From Flammula alnicola (lineage: Eukaryota; Basidiomycota; Agaricomycetes; Agaricales; Strophariaceae), in NCBI GenBank assembly GCA_015499995.1, contig JADNRV010000021.1:186001-250000 (forward strand): a stretch of DNA of 64,000 bases, given 5' to 3'. The notes under the pieces were generated by a model. It was not told the DNA's origin. It saw nothing but the letters and a program-made list of their open reading frames with translations, and did no database searches. The position numbers and the translations under genes were made by a program. This document shows positions 45,516-57,050 of this stretch, one piece after another. How positions within the stretch are numbered: position 1 is the stretch's first letter; every line of letters begins with the position of its first letter.

Positions 45516-48382
45516 TTCAGGACCATCCCGTCGTGAACGCCCAGCTATATGCGTCATCGGTGATTGTATCCTTGTTCGAGGACGATCTATGCTTTTTTGT
45601 GATTTTTTTGTGGCTTCCCTTTTCCCTGTCCCGCCTTTTCTATTAAACCTCCCCCCTTCCTTTCCGTCTGTCTTTTTTGTCTTGTATATCCTGCCGTAGT
45701 GTCTTTGTAGTTTTTACTAGTCGTATTGGTGTTTTATGCTATTTTGATTCTGTTCGACAGCTCACGCTGCGAATTCTACCTTTACGCCCGGGTTGGACAT
45801 GAAGACACCACACTTTATCGGTGACCGCACACCCCGATTTGCTCCATATGTCGTCGCCACACTCAGGCTGTCACAAACAGCCAATTCCGCTCTGTGGGCA
45901 TTATCATCTATGTGGGAGGTGAGCACAACGCTGTGCTATGATTTCTCACCTATCGCCTTATCTGTCCCTCGTTCCCCGACCAAAATATATGCTGACTAAC
46001 AAGTTTCTTTTCCACAGCATTTCTGTCAAACGCGTGATGTTCCCTACCCGAAACCGCGCATGCATTATTCATCACGTTGTCCCCCCTCCCTCGCTTCCAG
46101 TATCCCTTGGTCATCGTTGGGCTCTGTGTCAATACCATCGGCTAATGCCAATTGACACGCATCCATTACTCCCGTCTAGGGCCTCGATTGAGGAGTCTCC
46201 CCTTTTTGTCCCTTTCACTGATAATCAGCGGCGAATTCGAATCGAGAAGGGGGTGTTAGCCCCTCCTTACAACTTATGACGGCTATTTGACTAAAAAATT
46301 CGGAATTTGCAAGAGAGCGTCGTAGGGCCGCTGGTCTGATTCGAGTTACGTGGGGAATTGTAAGAGCAAGATGTGTTGGAAATTTTAGCTTACCTTGGGT
46401 ACTGCATGCTATTGCTTATGGTCATGCGTTGCCTTGAGGCAATGCTATGACGATTCAGGACATTCGGTAAGAAACAGTTAGCGGTTGCATAGCACATGGA
46501 TGGATGGTTCTTCCTGGAGGAAACACGTCGTGCAGTGGCACGCCTGATAATTTAATCGTGCATGTATGGCTCCTCGAGGCTCGATTTCCGACATTACGCC
46601 TTGCTTTGCTATGAAAAAGGTGTATCAAAGATAGATACGACCACGGGTTTCATGACTCCCCTCGGTTCGAAGATAAACTCTGCGCTTTTTATTTTGGTTT
46701 ATGTAAAGCTTCGCAAGGTATAGATACTTCGTGGTTCATTTCCGCGTTCTGTACTTAGACATGCTTATGAGAGGGGACGAGATTTGGCTGGCAACTGCTT
46801 ACAAGACCGTTGAAGTGGAAGCAGGGTTGTCTTAGTAGCGCGCATACATGGTAGTTTGGGAGTCAACGCAGAGCGTTTTGTCCCCGAGCCTGATGCATCA
46901 GTACGATTCGGCTAAGACGCCTTTCGCAGGGACCTTCGCCCGTACAGAATAAATCTGGAGCGACGAGCTCCCCAAAATAAAATGGCGATGCACAGAATGC
47001 TCTTCGCAGTCAATGGCTTCGGGGGCCGCTCTATTTTTTCCCTGATGAGTATTTAAACAACGACGGCGCCTTGTATTCCTCGGAATGCCAGTCCAAACCA
47101 GCCATGCGCAGCCCCGAGAGCCGAGGTATCATAGATGTCCATAGAGAAGACAGAACATAGTATTAGGCGTCCAATTTCCCTTTCAAGAGGAGGGTTGGTT
47201 GGTTGGTATGGATATTTGGAAGGACTCTGCAAGCTAGACAATTAGCGACGTGCTGCTCGACATCTTCACTTTGGGACGAGAGGCAATATAATGAGACATG
47301 AGATGAAATGTTCCAACTTGAAGGTTGTATTCCTTCTAGTAGTGGATCCTATGATGCAAAAAGAAAGAAATCTCAGAAGTCAGTATATGTCTTTGCTACC
47401 CAGTTTCCAAAATCAAAATATGCTGATCGAAAGATCACCAGATCATGACGGGCCCCTTTAAGTAATCAGCAGCGTAGGGAGCAGAATATGCGACGGGAGG
47501 AGACGATGTGCATTCATTTGGGAATACAGGTAGACAGCGCCGCCTTGAAGCGAAGGGATACGGAAAGCGTGATAAAGCACACTCTTTCAAAAGATGAGGT
47601 TCAGGAGTTCCGGCCGATAACCCTCGAGCCGTCGTGTTTATAAGTCAAACTAACCAAGATGAAGTTCAAAGTACGGCGGAATCGCAAGCACCACTTTCAC
47701 GATGAGATAACAAGTCGCTCGAATCCGAATCGATTATCCGATGTATCGATCCTTAGTCGGCACTTCGATGCTTTTTCGTTAACTTTCCCCAGCTAGGCTG
47801 CCTGGAGACGCGAGCACTCTCGCCGAGCGTCATCCTAAAGAACTTCATTTGCAGTTAAACATCGAACAGGAAAACGTAGGACGTACTTGAGGACATACTA
47901 GTAAGACATATACGAGTCAGGATGATCATGGAAGTCTTTTGTCAGAAATATTCTCCTCATTTGCAAGCCTCAAGGCCTCAAGGCCTCATTCGACCTCCGA
48001 CTCGGATTCAAAGCTTCAAACCTGTTCAAACGTGGTTCAAAAATGGTCCAACGTGATAAGCTTGACTGTGATGCGGTGGTTCGGGATAACTTTATTTTTA
48101 GATTACATAATTTTTCTGTCTGTGTTGTCACTGAACGTTGAACGTTGAACGTTGACCTCGGAGCAGGACTACTCAAAGCCAGCATTGAATAACCAAGATT
48201 CTGCTTATTGATACATCTCTATCAATTCCTATCCGTCAAGTCGCACAAGGTTTGTATTACAAGCAGGAGCTATCTATCGTACGTACTTATGCTTCTGTTT
48301 TCCAATTTCTTCATCCCCAAACGTTAACGCGCTACGTTACCCATTGCAGGCTAATAAGGACTCTCTTTAAATCACCATTCCC
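45516..48382. other. Long gene-free interval
   Basis: 2.9 kb with only short frames and no recognisable domain, terminal repeat or RNA gene. Near its right end are two short tandem arrays: an 8-bp unit GCCTCAAG at about 47965-47988 and a 7-bp unit GTTGAAC at about 48132-48155, each about three copies, both within 420 bp of the F-box start. Confidence 0.5.
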
Positions 48383-50462
48383 ATGCCATCTATTCCCCTC
48401 GACGTTGTTGGGGTTATTTTCGACATTCTTGCTTACGACGATGAAAATTTCATTTCCTTGAAGGCATGTTCCCTCACTTGTCAGGCCTTCCTTCCTCTAT
48501 GTCGGAAATACATATTCGCGTCCATCAATATCGATGATAGGGCCGACATGCTTTGGAAACTCACCACCACGCTGGAGATTGCGGATTGCGTCCGCGAGTT
48601 GCATTTCGGCATCAGAAACGGTGACACGTGGCATCTCATTGACCTTCCCGATATCCTCAAACGACTTACCAGGATGAGCTCTCTTACTCTCTTCTATTGT
48701 AATGCTGGAAACCTCGATTGGAAGAGCATTCCTACCCAAATGGAGAACTCCCTACTTTGCCTCCTGCATCTTCCGACACTGACTTCCCTCAAATTGTGCA
48801 GCATCGAGAACTTTCCCATATCGGCTCTGATGCTATGCACCCACCTCCGTCATTTCAATAAGTAAGTAAGGCCGGCAAGCGGCAAAGCCCGCTACCTTCC
48901 AGTGATATTTTTAAGGAGGGGTACTCTCAAAAGAGATATGCGCAACATTTTCATGTTCGGATGAGGTTTCATGTATAGCAGCATGCATTTTATGTAAATC
49001 ATCATTACAAAGAGGAAAACTGGACTATGTACTGCTTTCAGAACGCACGGTGAAGCATAGACAATAAAGGCAGATAAAACAAAAGGTAGAAATATTAGCA
49101 TTGTCATGCGAGCGAGAGGCAACGAAGATGTACCCGATGGAAGCGCAACATAATCCGGTAACGATGGGGGCTGAAATTCTGTAGGGAGAGTCAGACATCG
49201 CAGACAGCTGAGACCTATATTTGTGCGCTCGACAACAATACCGGGGTGGTAGACAGGAACAGAGGCAAGTAAAGAGGAAACCGTGTTTCGGCCACATGCT
49301 TGTGTCCAATCCAACGTGAGCACGGCATCACACAAGCGAAGATTTGGGTCGATAGCAAACTCAAGCATGCAGGTAAATGCACAGTCACAGATGCAGATAC
49401 CACAGAAGAAGCAGCATGGGGAAGATGGTGGATGAGGGCAGCAAAAGTCGCAGATAAACGGGAACGAAAAGCTTCGGAAGAATAGAAAACAATTGCAGAA
49501 ATACCGGCGACGACATAGTGGGACGTGCAAAGGGAAGAAAGGGAGGAGAACGAAGAGATAGGTCAGATACGATTAGATCGATCCGAGACTTGGTGGAGCG
49601 AAGTCACGTGTGTCCAGATCTCGAAATCTACAGCCAATTTTCAAAAACGAACGACTGTAAGACCCTCCACCTTAAAAGGTAGCGGGAATATCAAAAACCT
49701 TTATATCACACAGACTGACGACACTCCCTGTGAAATATTACCCGCACCCGCAGGACCAATTCTACTTGAGGGGTACACATGTGAATTCAGAAGCGCTATG
49801 ACGACGAAGAAAATCTTGGAGGCGAAGCGCCCAGACGGACAACCTGTTTTTGATTTTACAAACCTTGAACAATTTTCGGCCATCTGTTATGCAATACAAA
49901 CTGTCGACGACATGGATGTAGCGCAGAGCATACTAAGAAGAAGCCACCACCTTACAACGGTTCATCTATCACGTAAGCTTTTTCATACCATTTGGAGAAC
50001 GTTAACTGAACATTGACAGTGTGTCCTCTTTCGTTTGGTGAACAACTTAACTTCTTAGGGTTTGCTAGGGCGATCGTTTCATCCATGAACACACTCAAGA
50101 AATTAACCTTCGAAAACATTATGGACGAAGAACTCGCAGATGTTCTTTCTGGTCTTTGCGACGAACTTGAAGAAATGGTAGGGAAGAATGTCCTTGAAGA
50201 TTTAGAGATATTTGTCTTCATTCTGCCGGAAACGGATTACGAGACAGGAGATGAATGGGGGAGGCTTGATGAGATACTTGGAAAATCGGGATGGTCAGCT
50301 TTGAAGAGGGTTTCGCTTGAAATTACCATCTGGACATATGGACGGCCCGAGGATGATGACTTGGAGAGGGACTTGCGAGCCCTACCCCAGAGACAATTCC
50401 CTAATCTATCTTCTGGCAAAACTGTCGACTTTCACTTTGACGTCAAACAGGTTTTCATCTGA
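48383..50462 (+). CDS. F-box protein (LRR-like) carrying an 820-nt intron
   Basis: Exons 48383-48861, 49683-49972 and 50020-50462 keep phase and give 403 aa. It is paralogous to the gene at 1599-2898 over its full length: F-box MPSIPLDVVGVIFDILAYDD, CSLTCQAFLPLCRKYIF, then HLPTLTSLKLCSIENF, and the C-terminal ETGDEWGRLDEILGKSGW ending FHFDVKQVFI. The last intron is an ordinary 47 nt. Intron 1 has good borders (GTAAGT...GGTAG) but is about 820 nt, far longer than the rest, and is absent from the paralogue. It coincides with an insertion described separately. After splicing the protein gains three residues (N-G-N) relative to the uninterrupted sequence. The SCF substrate is unknown. Confidence 0.85.
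48861..49686. mobile_element. Introner-like insertion, 826 bp, creating an intron in the F-box gene
   Basis: AATA occurs directly on both sides (48857-48860 and 49687-49690). Deleting 826 bp plus one AATA rebuilds HFNIKNLYI, and the block from CTHLRHF to TDDTP then aligns over 21 residues without gaps to CTNLLRL...HDTP of the paralogue. The insert starts A-GTAAGTAAGG and ends GGTAG-CGGG, so its own ends supply donor and acceptor. An 11-bp inverted repeat, CCCGCTACCTT at 48888-48898 and AAGGTAGCGGG at 49676-49686, ends exactly at the right border but sits 27 bp inside the left one. Splicing leaves nine extra bases, so the frame stays open. A 213-codon open frame runs on the minus strand inside; I do not call it a gene. 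Confidence 0.7.
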
Positions 50463-51246
50463 ATCAATTTTTTTTGGATATCTTGTTACTGATGTAATAG
50501 TCAATCTAAGTAGCGAACATCCACCCATTCCTAGAATCCCGTTACCAGCGCATTACACCTCTTGTTATGGCCCTCAGGGAGCCACCTTCAAGTGGAAAGA
50601 TCCCGAACACGAGTGCCGCGCCTGCCCTTATGCAGACCCTAAGTATGTTATGCGGAGTTCTGAAGCTATTTCTTTTCTTAACTTCCATCCACACAAACCA
50701 AACTCACAAACTCTGCTAAGTACCATTCGAGGATACTGGACATATGGAGGCCGCCGGCTTTCTACTGTCGGACCGGGAATACCGATTCAAGGCCACTTGA
50801 TGACAGTAGACCCAACTTCCAGCGCTTTGTTAGATGTTGACGTTGGACGTTCTGAAGGCCGAGTATTCAGCACAGGTGTTGTGCCACAGTCGCAGGAATA
50901 TTTAACATTTAAGCTTCAAGTTTCTGGTCTGCCCAATGCTTTTCGCTAACTATTTTACGTTACTCGAAACAGACGGCACAGGTGCCACTGCTGCTGGAAT
51001 TATTCGATGTCTGTCAACTTCAGGTTTTCAACTTTCGGCATTAAGTATTAGTTACATTCCAGTTGCTGCTCAATGACGGTGAAACCCACTATAAACCGTC
51101 GCCGCCCCATCTTATCTACCATCTCGAGATTTCCTCCAAACAGACAGTGGTTGATTTCCGATCCTCTATAAAACGAGCACTGTTGCGCGAATTTGACCCG
51201 TTGAAGTTCTCGAAGTGCCTACGGTACAACGACGACTTACAAATCC
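50463..51246 (+). other. Coding-like but broken interval
   Basis: A possible start at about 50564 (MALREPPSSGKIPNTSAAPA) leads, across a plausible intron, to PFEDTGHMEAAGFLLSDREY and then, only after frame slips, to RPNFQRF, DVLKAEYSAQVL and AQVPLLLELFDVCQLQ. It lies in the zone of single-base deletions, so a real short gene may be hidden. I could not build a consistent model or recognise the family. Confidence 0.35.
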
Positions 51247-52063
51247 ACGACGAGGCTCTCTCCGGCGTTCCTCACTTTGTGCGTTTCGTTAGGGGTCTTG
51301 GCTGCAACTCCAACAACGATTCAAAACTTCGTCAGGCACGATGTGGCGAAGGCCGAAAGTGATCTCACTGCGGCAAACGGCCTACAATGTTGAGTTACAT
51401 TTGTTCATTGAACAAGGGCAGCCTTTTGCCCAAGCTCAGGTGCGTGGTTTAAAGTTGCTTCATCTCCATTATTAAACCAAGATCTCTACCCTTCAGATAC
51501 GCATTACGTACAGCGGTGGACAATCTCGGAGCGCTGAACATGACGGTTGAAGATGTCACTAAGTCTTATTTTCAATACCTCTCCACTATTTTTCTTTTTC
51601 TGTCTACTAACGCTTCGCGTATGAAAGGTTGCAGGTCCTATTCATAGCGTAGATGCGTCGAGCACAGAAGTCTCCGTCATATTCACGGAGGCTATCATGG
51701 TCGACACATGTCAGACGGTCCCAAACACCACCACTGCCGTCGTTTCTGCCTCGCGTCTACGTCCTCTCCACAACTCCTGCCAGCGACGGTAGGTAGGAGG
51801 AGAACCGCGCGTGCCTCCAGGTTCTAACGCGCTCCTTCGGGATGACCTTTCCCAAGTCAAAGTGGCTTTCGATGACTTGCTCAATGCATTTCAGATTGGG
51901 ATTCCGGTGCGTATTTATTATACTGTACCGCTTATTAAGGGATTTAACGTGATTATACATATTCGCATTCTAGTCGAGTATTTCGGAGGACTTGATCAAC
52001 TTGAAGCTCCGGTTTAACTTGAAGCGTTTATTTCATGAACCCGTCCACCCATTGCTTCTGTGA
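51247..52063 (+). CDS. HsbA-like secreted protein, damaged or missing its ATG
   Basis: A hydrophobic leader (RLSPAFLTLCVSLGVLAA) runs into TPTTIQNFVRHDVAKAESDL, then LSYICSLNKGSLLPKL, YALRTAVDNLGALNMTVEDV, VAGPIHSVDASSTEV and LLRDDLSQVKVAFDDLLNAF. These blocks and their order match the hydrophobic surface-binding protein A (HsbA) family, small secreted helical proteins that coat hydrophobic surfaces. Introns near 51440-51499, 51560-51629 and 51908-51973 are likely. The expected start codon is ACG (51247-51249) and the frame slips at least at about 51391 and twice near 51775-51815, each explained by one missing base. It could be a pseudogene or a product of poor local sequence; the right end is uncertain. 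Confidence 0.6.
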
Positions 52064-52076
52064 TGAACGCTGCTGC

Positions 52077-52612
52077 GCTGGGAATTATACGCCGATGGCA
52101 TACATATTACTTCCAGTCGCTCTCCTGGTTTCTTTCATTATATATGTACAGTATTCCCTCACGGAATCAAATTTGACGTGATGACTGGTGTGTAAACGAT
52201 CAGAGACGATCAGGGTAAGCTCGATTTAGGGTTCTGTGGCGCATCCGGACTTTAGCATATGTTCGCGCATATCCAATGGAGCACGCGGCCTCGCTGACTT
52301 TGGAGAACGTCTGTGAAGCCATTCGGATCGACGAGGTGCTTTTCCGTAAGCAGTTAAAAGCAGGCTGAAAACTCATGCTGGAGTAACCTAAGCGCAGTAT
52401 ACCTGTGAATAATTGGCGCCCAGTCAGCCTGGCGGTGTGGGGTTAGAATCTCCCGGATGGGCCAATGAAATCGAGGTGATGTAATTCATGTTGACTAATG
52501 CCGTAAATGCCGAATACCAAGGTGCTAAAAATAAGCAATGACGTCGATCGTTTAAAATGATATGTAAGGCTGCGAGTTGAAAAGGTTCGCGATCGTAGTT
52601 CTCTCGTCTCGA
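52077..52612. other. Intergenic interval
   Basis: Presumed promoter of the Sfk1-like gene. No gene is recognised. Confidence 0.4.
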
Positions 52613-53566
52613 ATGCCTAGTCGTGTCCCCCTGCGCTACCGCCATTGGACTTACGTATGGATACCCATCGCAACAGCCGCGATGTGGTTCTGTACTCTCC
52701 TCGCAATGCTCATAACCTGGCTTGCCTCAGGTCGTCCAAAATATCCCTCCCAGGACGGAAGCATCGCATACATCTCGGACGTCGGTGCAGACGTCCTGAA
52801 ACCCCTCTTCATCACCGGCTGCGCAATCACTGGTGTTGGTTTTTTCCTCTCGTTACTTGTGGAACGCATTCTTAGACATACAGGAAGGTGGGCTAAATGG
52901 TCATGAAAAAGACGGAAATATGTACTTACACTGATACGTGGGTTGGTTAGGTTGATGCCTAATATGCGCAAACGAGAGCGCGTTTTCAGCATTCTCGCTA
53001 TTCTTGGATCCTTCATCGGTGGATGCGGCCTTCTCTTTCTCTCGATATTGATACCAAACGTTTCACGGGAGCCCATCGCGTATTCCTCCTCGTATTTATC
53101 GTCGGTGTTGGGCTGAGCGCCATCTTCTCTATCATTGAGGTATGTCTTTCGCTTTTGTTCGTCCCCCCACCTGTTTCTCACCTCGAATGACTTCCTACAG
53201 TATCGCTGGGTCAGTAAAGACTTCAAGGATATGCGCAGCTAAAGATAGCATACATCGCAAAAGCCATTATCGCTTCCACTCTTATCCTCCTCGCTATCGC
53301 CTTTGCCGTTGCGCTCTTCAAGGCAACAACGTTGGTGGTGCGCATTCCGTGGCTTTCTTCTTCGAGAGGTTGCCTCACCTTATTTTCATTTCAATACAGC
53401 CATCCTAGAATGGACAATCGCATTCGGATTTACACTCTACCTCCTCACTTTCTGGTACGACCTGAAGCAATCGAAGGGCGTGGAAAAGGGTGAACTTAAG
53501 GCCCTGGTCCGAAGAAACAACCCTACTCCTGAAAATGGCCCCCCAAACATGTCCGAGGTCGCATGA
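52613..53566 (+). CDS. Frag1/DRAM/Sfk1 family membrane protein (frame slips)
   Basis: Exons 52613-52887, 52951-53139 and 53201-53566. Family blocks are clear: RHWTYVWIPIATAAMWFCTL, ITGVGFFLSLLVERILRHTG, FSILAILGSFIGGCGLLFLS, then FLLVFIVGVGLSAIFSIIE, YRWVSKDFKDMR, KIAYIAKAIIASTLILLAIA and LEWTIAFGFTLYLLTFWYDL. Six membrane segments are expected. In yeast Sfk1 helps hold the PI4-kinase Stt4 at the plasma membrane and affects lipid asymmetry; DRAM proteins act in lysosomal autophagy. The role here is inferred from family only. One base is missing in exon 2 (near 53047) and about three in exon 3 (near 53240, 53322 and 53340). Corrected lengths restore phase in both exons. Confidence 0.82.
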
Positions 53567-54313
53567 TTTCCGAGTTACCTCCCTCACACCCATCCTCCTT
53601 CGATTTTTATCGATGATGACTGATGACTATCTTGCAATTTTGCAACGGCCCTACTTATAATTTTTGGGCACGCATTTATCCTACTTCCGAGTCGTCAACG
53701 CGTCAACACCCAACACCGTCACGCATCCCCTTACATCATCTTGATCACGCGCACGTACATGTATTATATCAACAGCCTGTATCCGTAGTGCATTACTTAG
53801 AGCTTTATAACTAATACGCGGACTGTATATGTACAAGTACGATTACTCACTGAAGTATGTACCCTTGACCCCTTGACTAATTGATGTGCTAGAATATTTT
53901 GTCTTGAGAACTTCATAATTCACAGTTCCTCCGTATTCGGAATTGTAATTTCTCTTCCTCTCATCTTCCTCTGCCCTCTTGACAAAAGAAGGTGAGAGGT
54001 TCATTTGGGTAAGTTTGGTGTTCTGCAGAGTGTCTATGTTCAAATCACAATTTACAGCTACGATAGACTCGGAGACGAGATTGCTGTGCAATTAATGATA
54101 TACAATGTTCCTTTAATATTTAGTTTGTTTAGTTATATACATATGCGATGGTTTAATTACATTTGTCAACGAGATAGCGGGGGTCGAAGATAAAAAGAAA
54201 CGAAGGTAAACGCCATTTAGAAATGCGAGACAACGAGAATATGTAGAAAACTATAACTCAAGAACTGAGAGCTTAAACAAATGAAGTAGAGAAAGGGAAA
54301 AAGGCCGCGAAGG
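53567..54313. other. Convergent 3' interval
   Basis: It lies between the Sfk1-like gene and the coiled-coil gene on the minus strand. AT-rich, no gene is supported. Confidence 0.45.
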
Positions 54314-56914
54314 TCAGACACAAATAGCCTTATCCACCTTCTTGTTCGCCTTCAACGACCAACGAGACGACGATTTCCTACAGCCTTTCCCCTGCGGATT
54401 AGCGTTCTCGACGGCATCTCTATACGCCCTGTCCTCTTTCTTCGACAACAACACAGACTCCCATTCCTCCTGCGACTTCTCATAACGTTTCCACGCCTCT
54501 GCTCCCCCTTCAACCACGCTCTGCCTCAACGCCTTCGCCCTCTTCCTCGCCTTGCCCGTCTTCTCCTTCAATTCCTTCTTCGCCCTACGCGTCTTCTCCT
54601 TCAGCTCCTTCCTGGCATCACGCACCATCTCCTCGCCCTTCTTCTTCAGCTCCCTCGCGCGCTTCTTCGCACGCGTATTGCGCTTCACCACCTCCTCGTT
54701 CAGATTCTGCATCTGCTCCCCAAACGCCCGCGCCTTGCCCTTGGACTGGCGGATGACGTTGTCCGTCTGCTCGCGGATGCTCACCATGAGCTCGTCTGCG
54801 GTCTGGACGAGCTCGGCGAGGTCGTTGCCCATGGCTTCGGCGAGCGCCTTGGTCGTGGCGTCCAGCACCTCCGACACCGAGTTGAGCTTGATATTCGCTG
54901 CCGCTGAGGCAACGGTGGCGATGGTCGACTGGGAATACCACCGGCCCGGTCGGCTCCGGCGAGAAGAATGGTTGCTCTGCTGTCGGTACGGGAAGCAATG
55001 ACGGAAGTGGGTGGCTTCATGTGTGAGACCTCAGACAGGGAGGTGGCTGCGGTAGAGCGTAGAACCACATCAGTGGACGCTCTAGGTTTCTCAGCAGAGG
55101 CTCCCGACTTGGCGCCGCATTGCTGACACTTGGTCACAAAGGAAGTGGTTGTCGTGTCGAGGACAGCTTTGGAGGTGCTGGCGACAATGAGGCTCATAGA
55201 GGATGGCGGAGAGGCTACAGAAAGGGCAGTGTTTCCTGGGTTAAATACCGACATTGCCATGTCTTTAAGCGAAGGAGTAGCGTCAATGGTGTTTCCACCC
55301 TTTGAATGTTGACACCCAGGGGAAGCCGTCAGGACGGAACGATTAGGTTGTGGAGCAAAGAGACCCCAGAGGTGACCATTGCTAGACGACGGCGTGTTGA
55401 TAGTTGGCGTTGGAGATGGCGTTGGAGGACGGAACGCCGTGTTGAACGCGAACCCATGATGATCGACATCAATGCGAACCTAATCAACGAAATGAGTGCT
55501 TGAATTTTGGGGAGGGTTTCAAAAGAAAACGTACAGCGTAACTGCGTTCATTGACTTCACTTGCTCTGTAAGTGGCTTCAATGCAGTAATCTTCTTAGGG
55601 TCGTGGCCAATGTTCCGGAGTTCCTCGTAGACATGGGTGGCATCGACATTCCCAAGCTCCTCTGCATTGAAGACAGTAGACTTGCTGGAGCCCAACTGGA
55701 GAGTCTTGTTCGGGGAACGGCCAAAAGGTCCCAGTCGTCTTCTGCAGCTTGCATCATCACAGTGTTCTCTAGATCGGTGATCGATGGAACAAGAACTGGG
55801 AGGTAGGTAGTATGCCAGGAAAGAATGGGAAGTTTGGCTGCGGGCAAGTAAACGATGGCCAACGAAGGATGATCAGGAGAATCAAAATCATCCTAGGAGA
55901 AGAAAATATCGTGAAGAAAGAAGGACAAAGTACAAAAATAATACTTACGATTTCAGCCTTGGTGGAGCTGTCAATCGTTCTGTCATTGATGTTGATGATA
56001 TTGAAGAATGGCGTAAAGCCTTCGGAGTTCTTGATGAAGCGGAGAGTCTGGATTTGTTCATTTTCCCGAAGGCTGTTGATAAAGATATGACCCGAAGTCG
56101 TCGCGGCTTTCTGGATCAATTCCTGGAGGAACTTCCACTTAATCTCGGAAGAAGAGCCATAAAGGACTATTTCTAATTCATCCTTGCTCTCAGACGCAAG
56201 CTGTACCTCGTGATGCTGGTACCGGACCCCGGGTGTGGTAGGTAACAAGCCCGGATCCTCGAGCAGAGGGGATGCCACCATGAGTGGAGCGGGTTCGGGA
56301 ACGTTTACTTCATCGTCGGTCGAAGAGCTAACGCTTGTCTCTGTGGGAGAAGAAACAGTTTCGTAAGATGTATTCAATTCGTCTCGAGAGCTGGTAAGAG
56401 GGTCAGGGAAAGACAACCTGAGATCACGGATGGAAGTGTGGGCGCTCGATGGATGGCCGGCGCCAGAGCTGGAACGAGAGGAGCTCAAAGTGCCGACGAA
56501 ACTCTGATCGAGTGCTTCTTTGACTCGCTGGTCTTCCTCTGCAATGGCTGGATCTACAGCCTCGACGGGGTCTGGCATGAACCCTAGTGCAATCGGTTCA
56601 GCCCCGAGGGGAGAAGGAAGTGGCACAGGATACATGCCAATGACAGCTTCAGGCTCGTCACCACTATCGGAGACAAAGCCCTCCCAAGCTTCGACGTCGC
56701 TGTTCATCGAGTCATCGTTGCTAATAGATGAACGACGAGAGCGCGGGATGGAGCTGATCTCGTCGCGATCGCTGTCCTGGTCGCTGAGGGAGTCATTATC
56801 GTCAGAGTCACGACCGCTGGCGATGTCGAGCCAGTCGGAGTCTGAGAGACTGTCGAGCTCAGAGGTTGCAGATGAAATTGGATGGATATCTCTCGGGGAG
56901 GGCGAAGGGCTCAT
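54314..56914 (-). CDS. Uncharacterised protein: acidic Ser-rich head, one TM segment, basic coiled-coil tail
   Basis: Exons 56914-55949, 55892-55535 and 55479-54314. The head is Ser/Asp-rich (LDSLSDSDWLDIASGRDSDD). A more ordered part holds DELEIVLYGSSSEIKWKFLQ and later LPILSWHTTYLPVLVPSI. A TM segment reads VTLFALMSIIMG, continuing FAFNTAFRPPTPSPTP. The tail is a long charged helix (RAKKRARELKKKGEEMVRDA and repeats of KELKEKT). I do not recognise the family; the layout suggests a membrane-anchored protein with an extended lumenal or cytosolic coiled coil. At least three single-base slips interrupt it (about 55723, 55457 and 54945), each consistent with one missing base. Its start lies 136 bp from the divergent F-box gene, so they share a promoter region. 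Confidence 0.6.
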
Positions 56915-57050
56915 GGTGTGAGACGGTAAAGGTACAAAACGGGAGCCGTCTTTAAGTATCCTTGCGTCACAAATGCTTTGTAACCCGCAATCATCTTATC
57001 GGTCACCACCTCAAGTTAAATCAGATGATTCTCTTTCTTCCGTCCACCAC

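Noticed and set aside
46150..46290. CCCCT/AGGGG-rich block considered as a second MITE
   Set aside because: The opposed pieces do not form matching terminal repeats and no target duplication is visible.
48892..49530. 213-codon open frame on the minus strand inside the introner-like insertion
   Set aside because: It has no ATG at its start, has an odd Cys/Phe-rich composition and no recognisable domain; the simplest view is a chance open frame in the insert.
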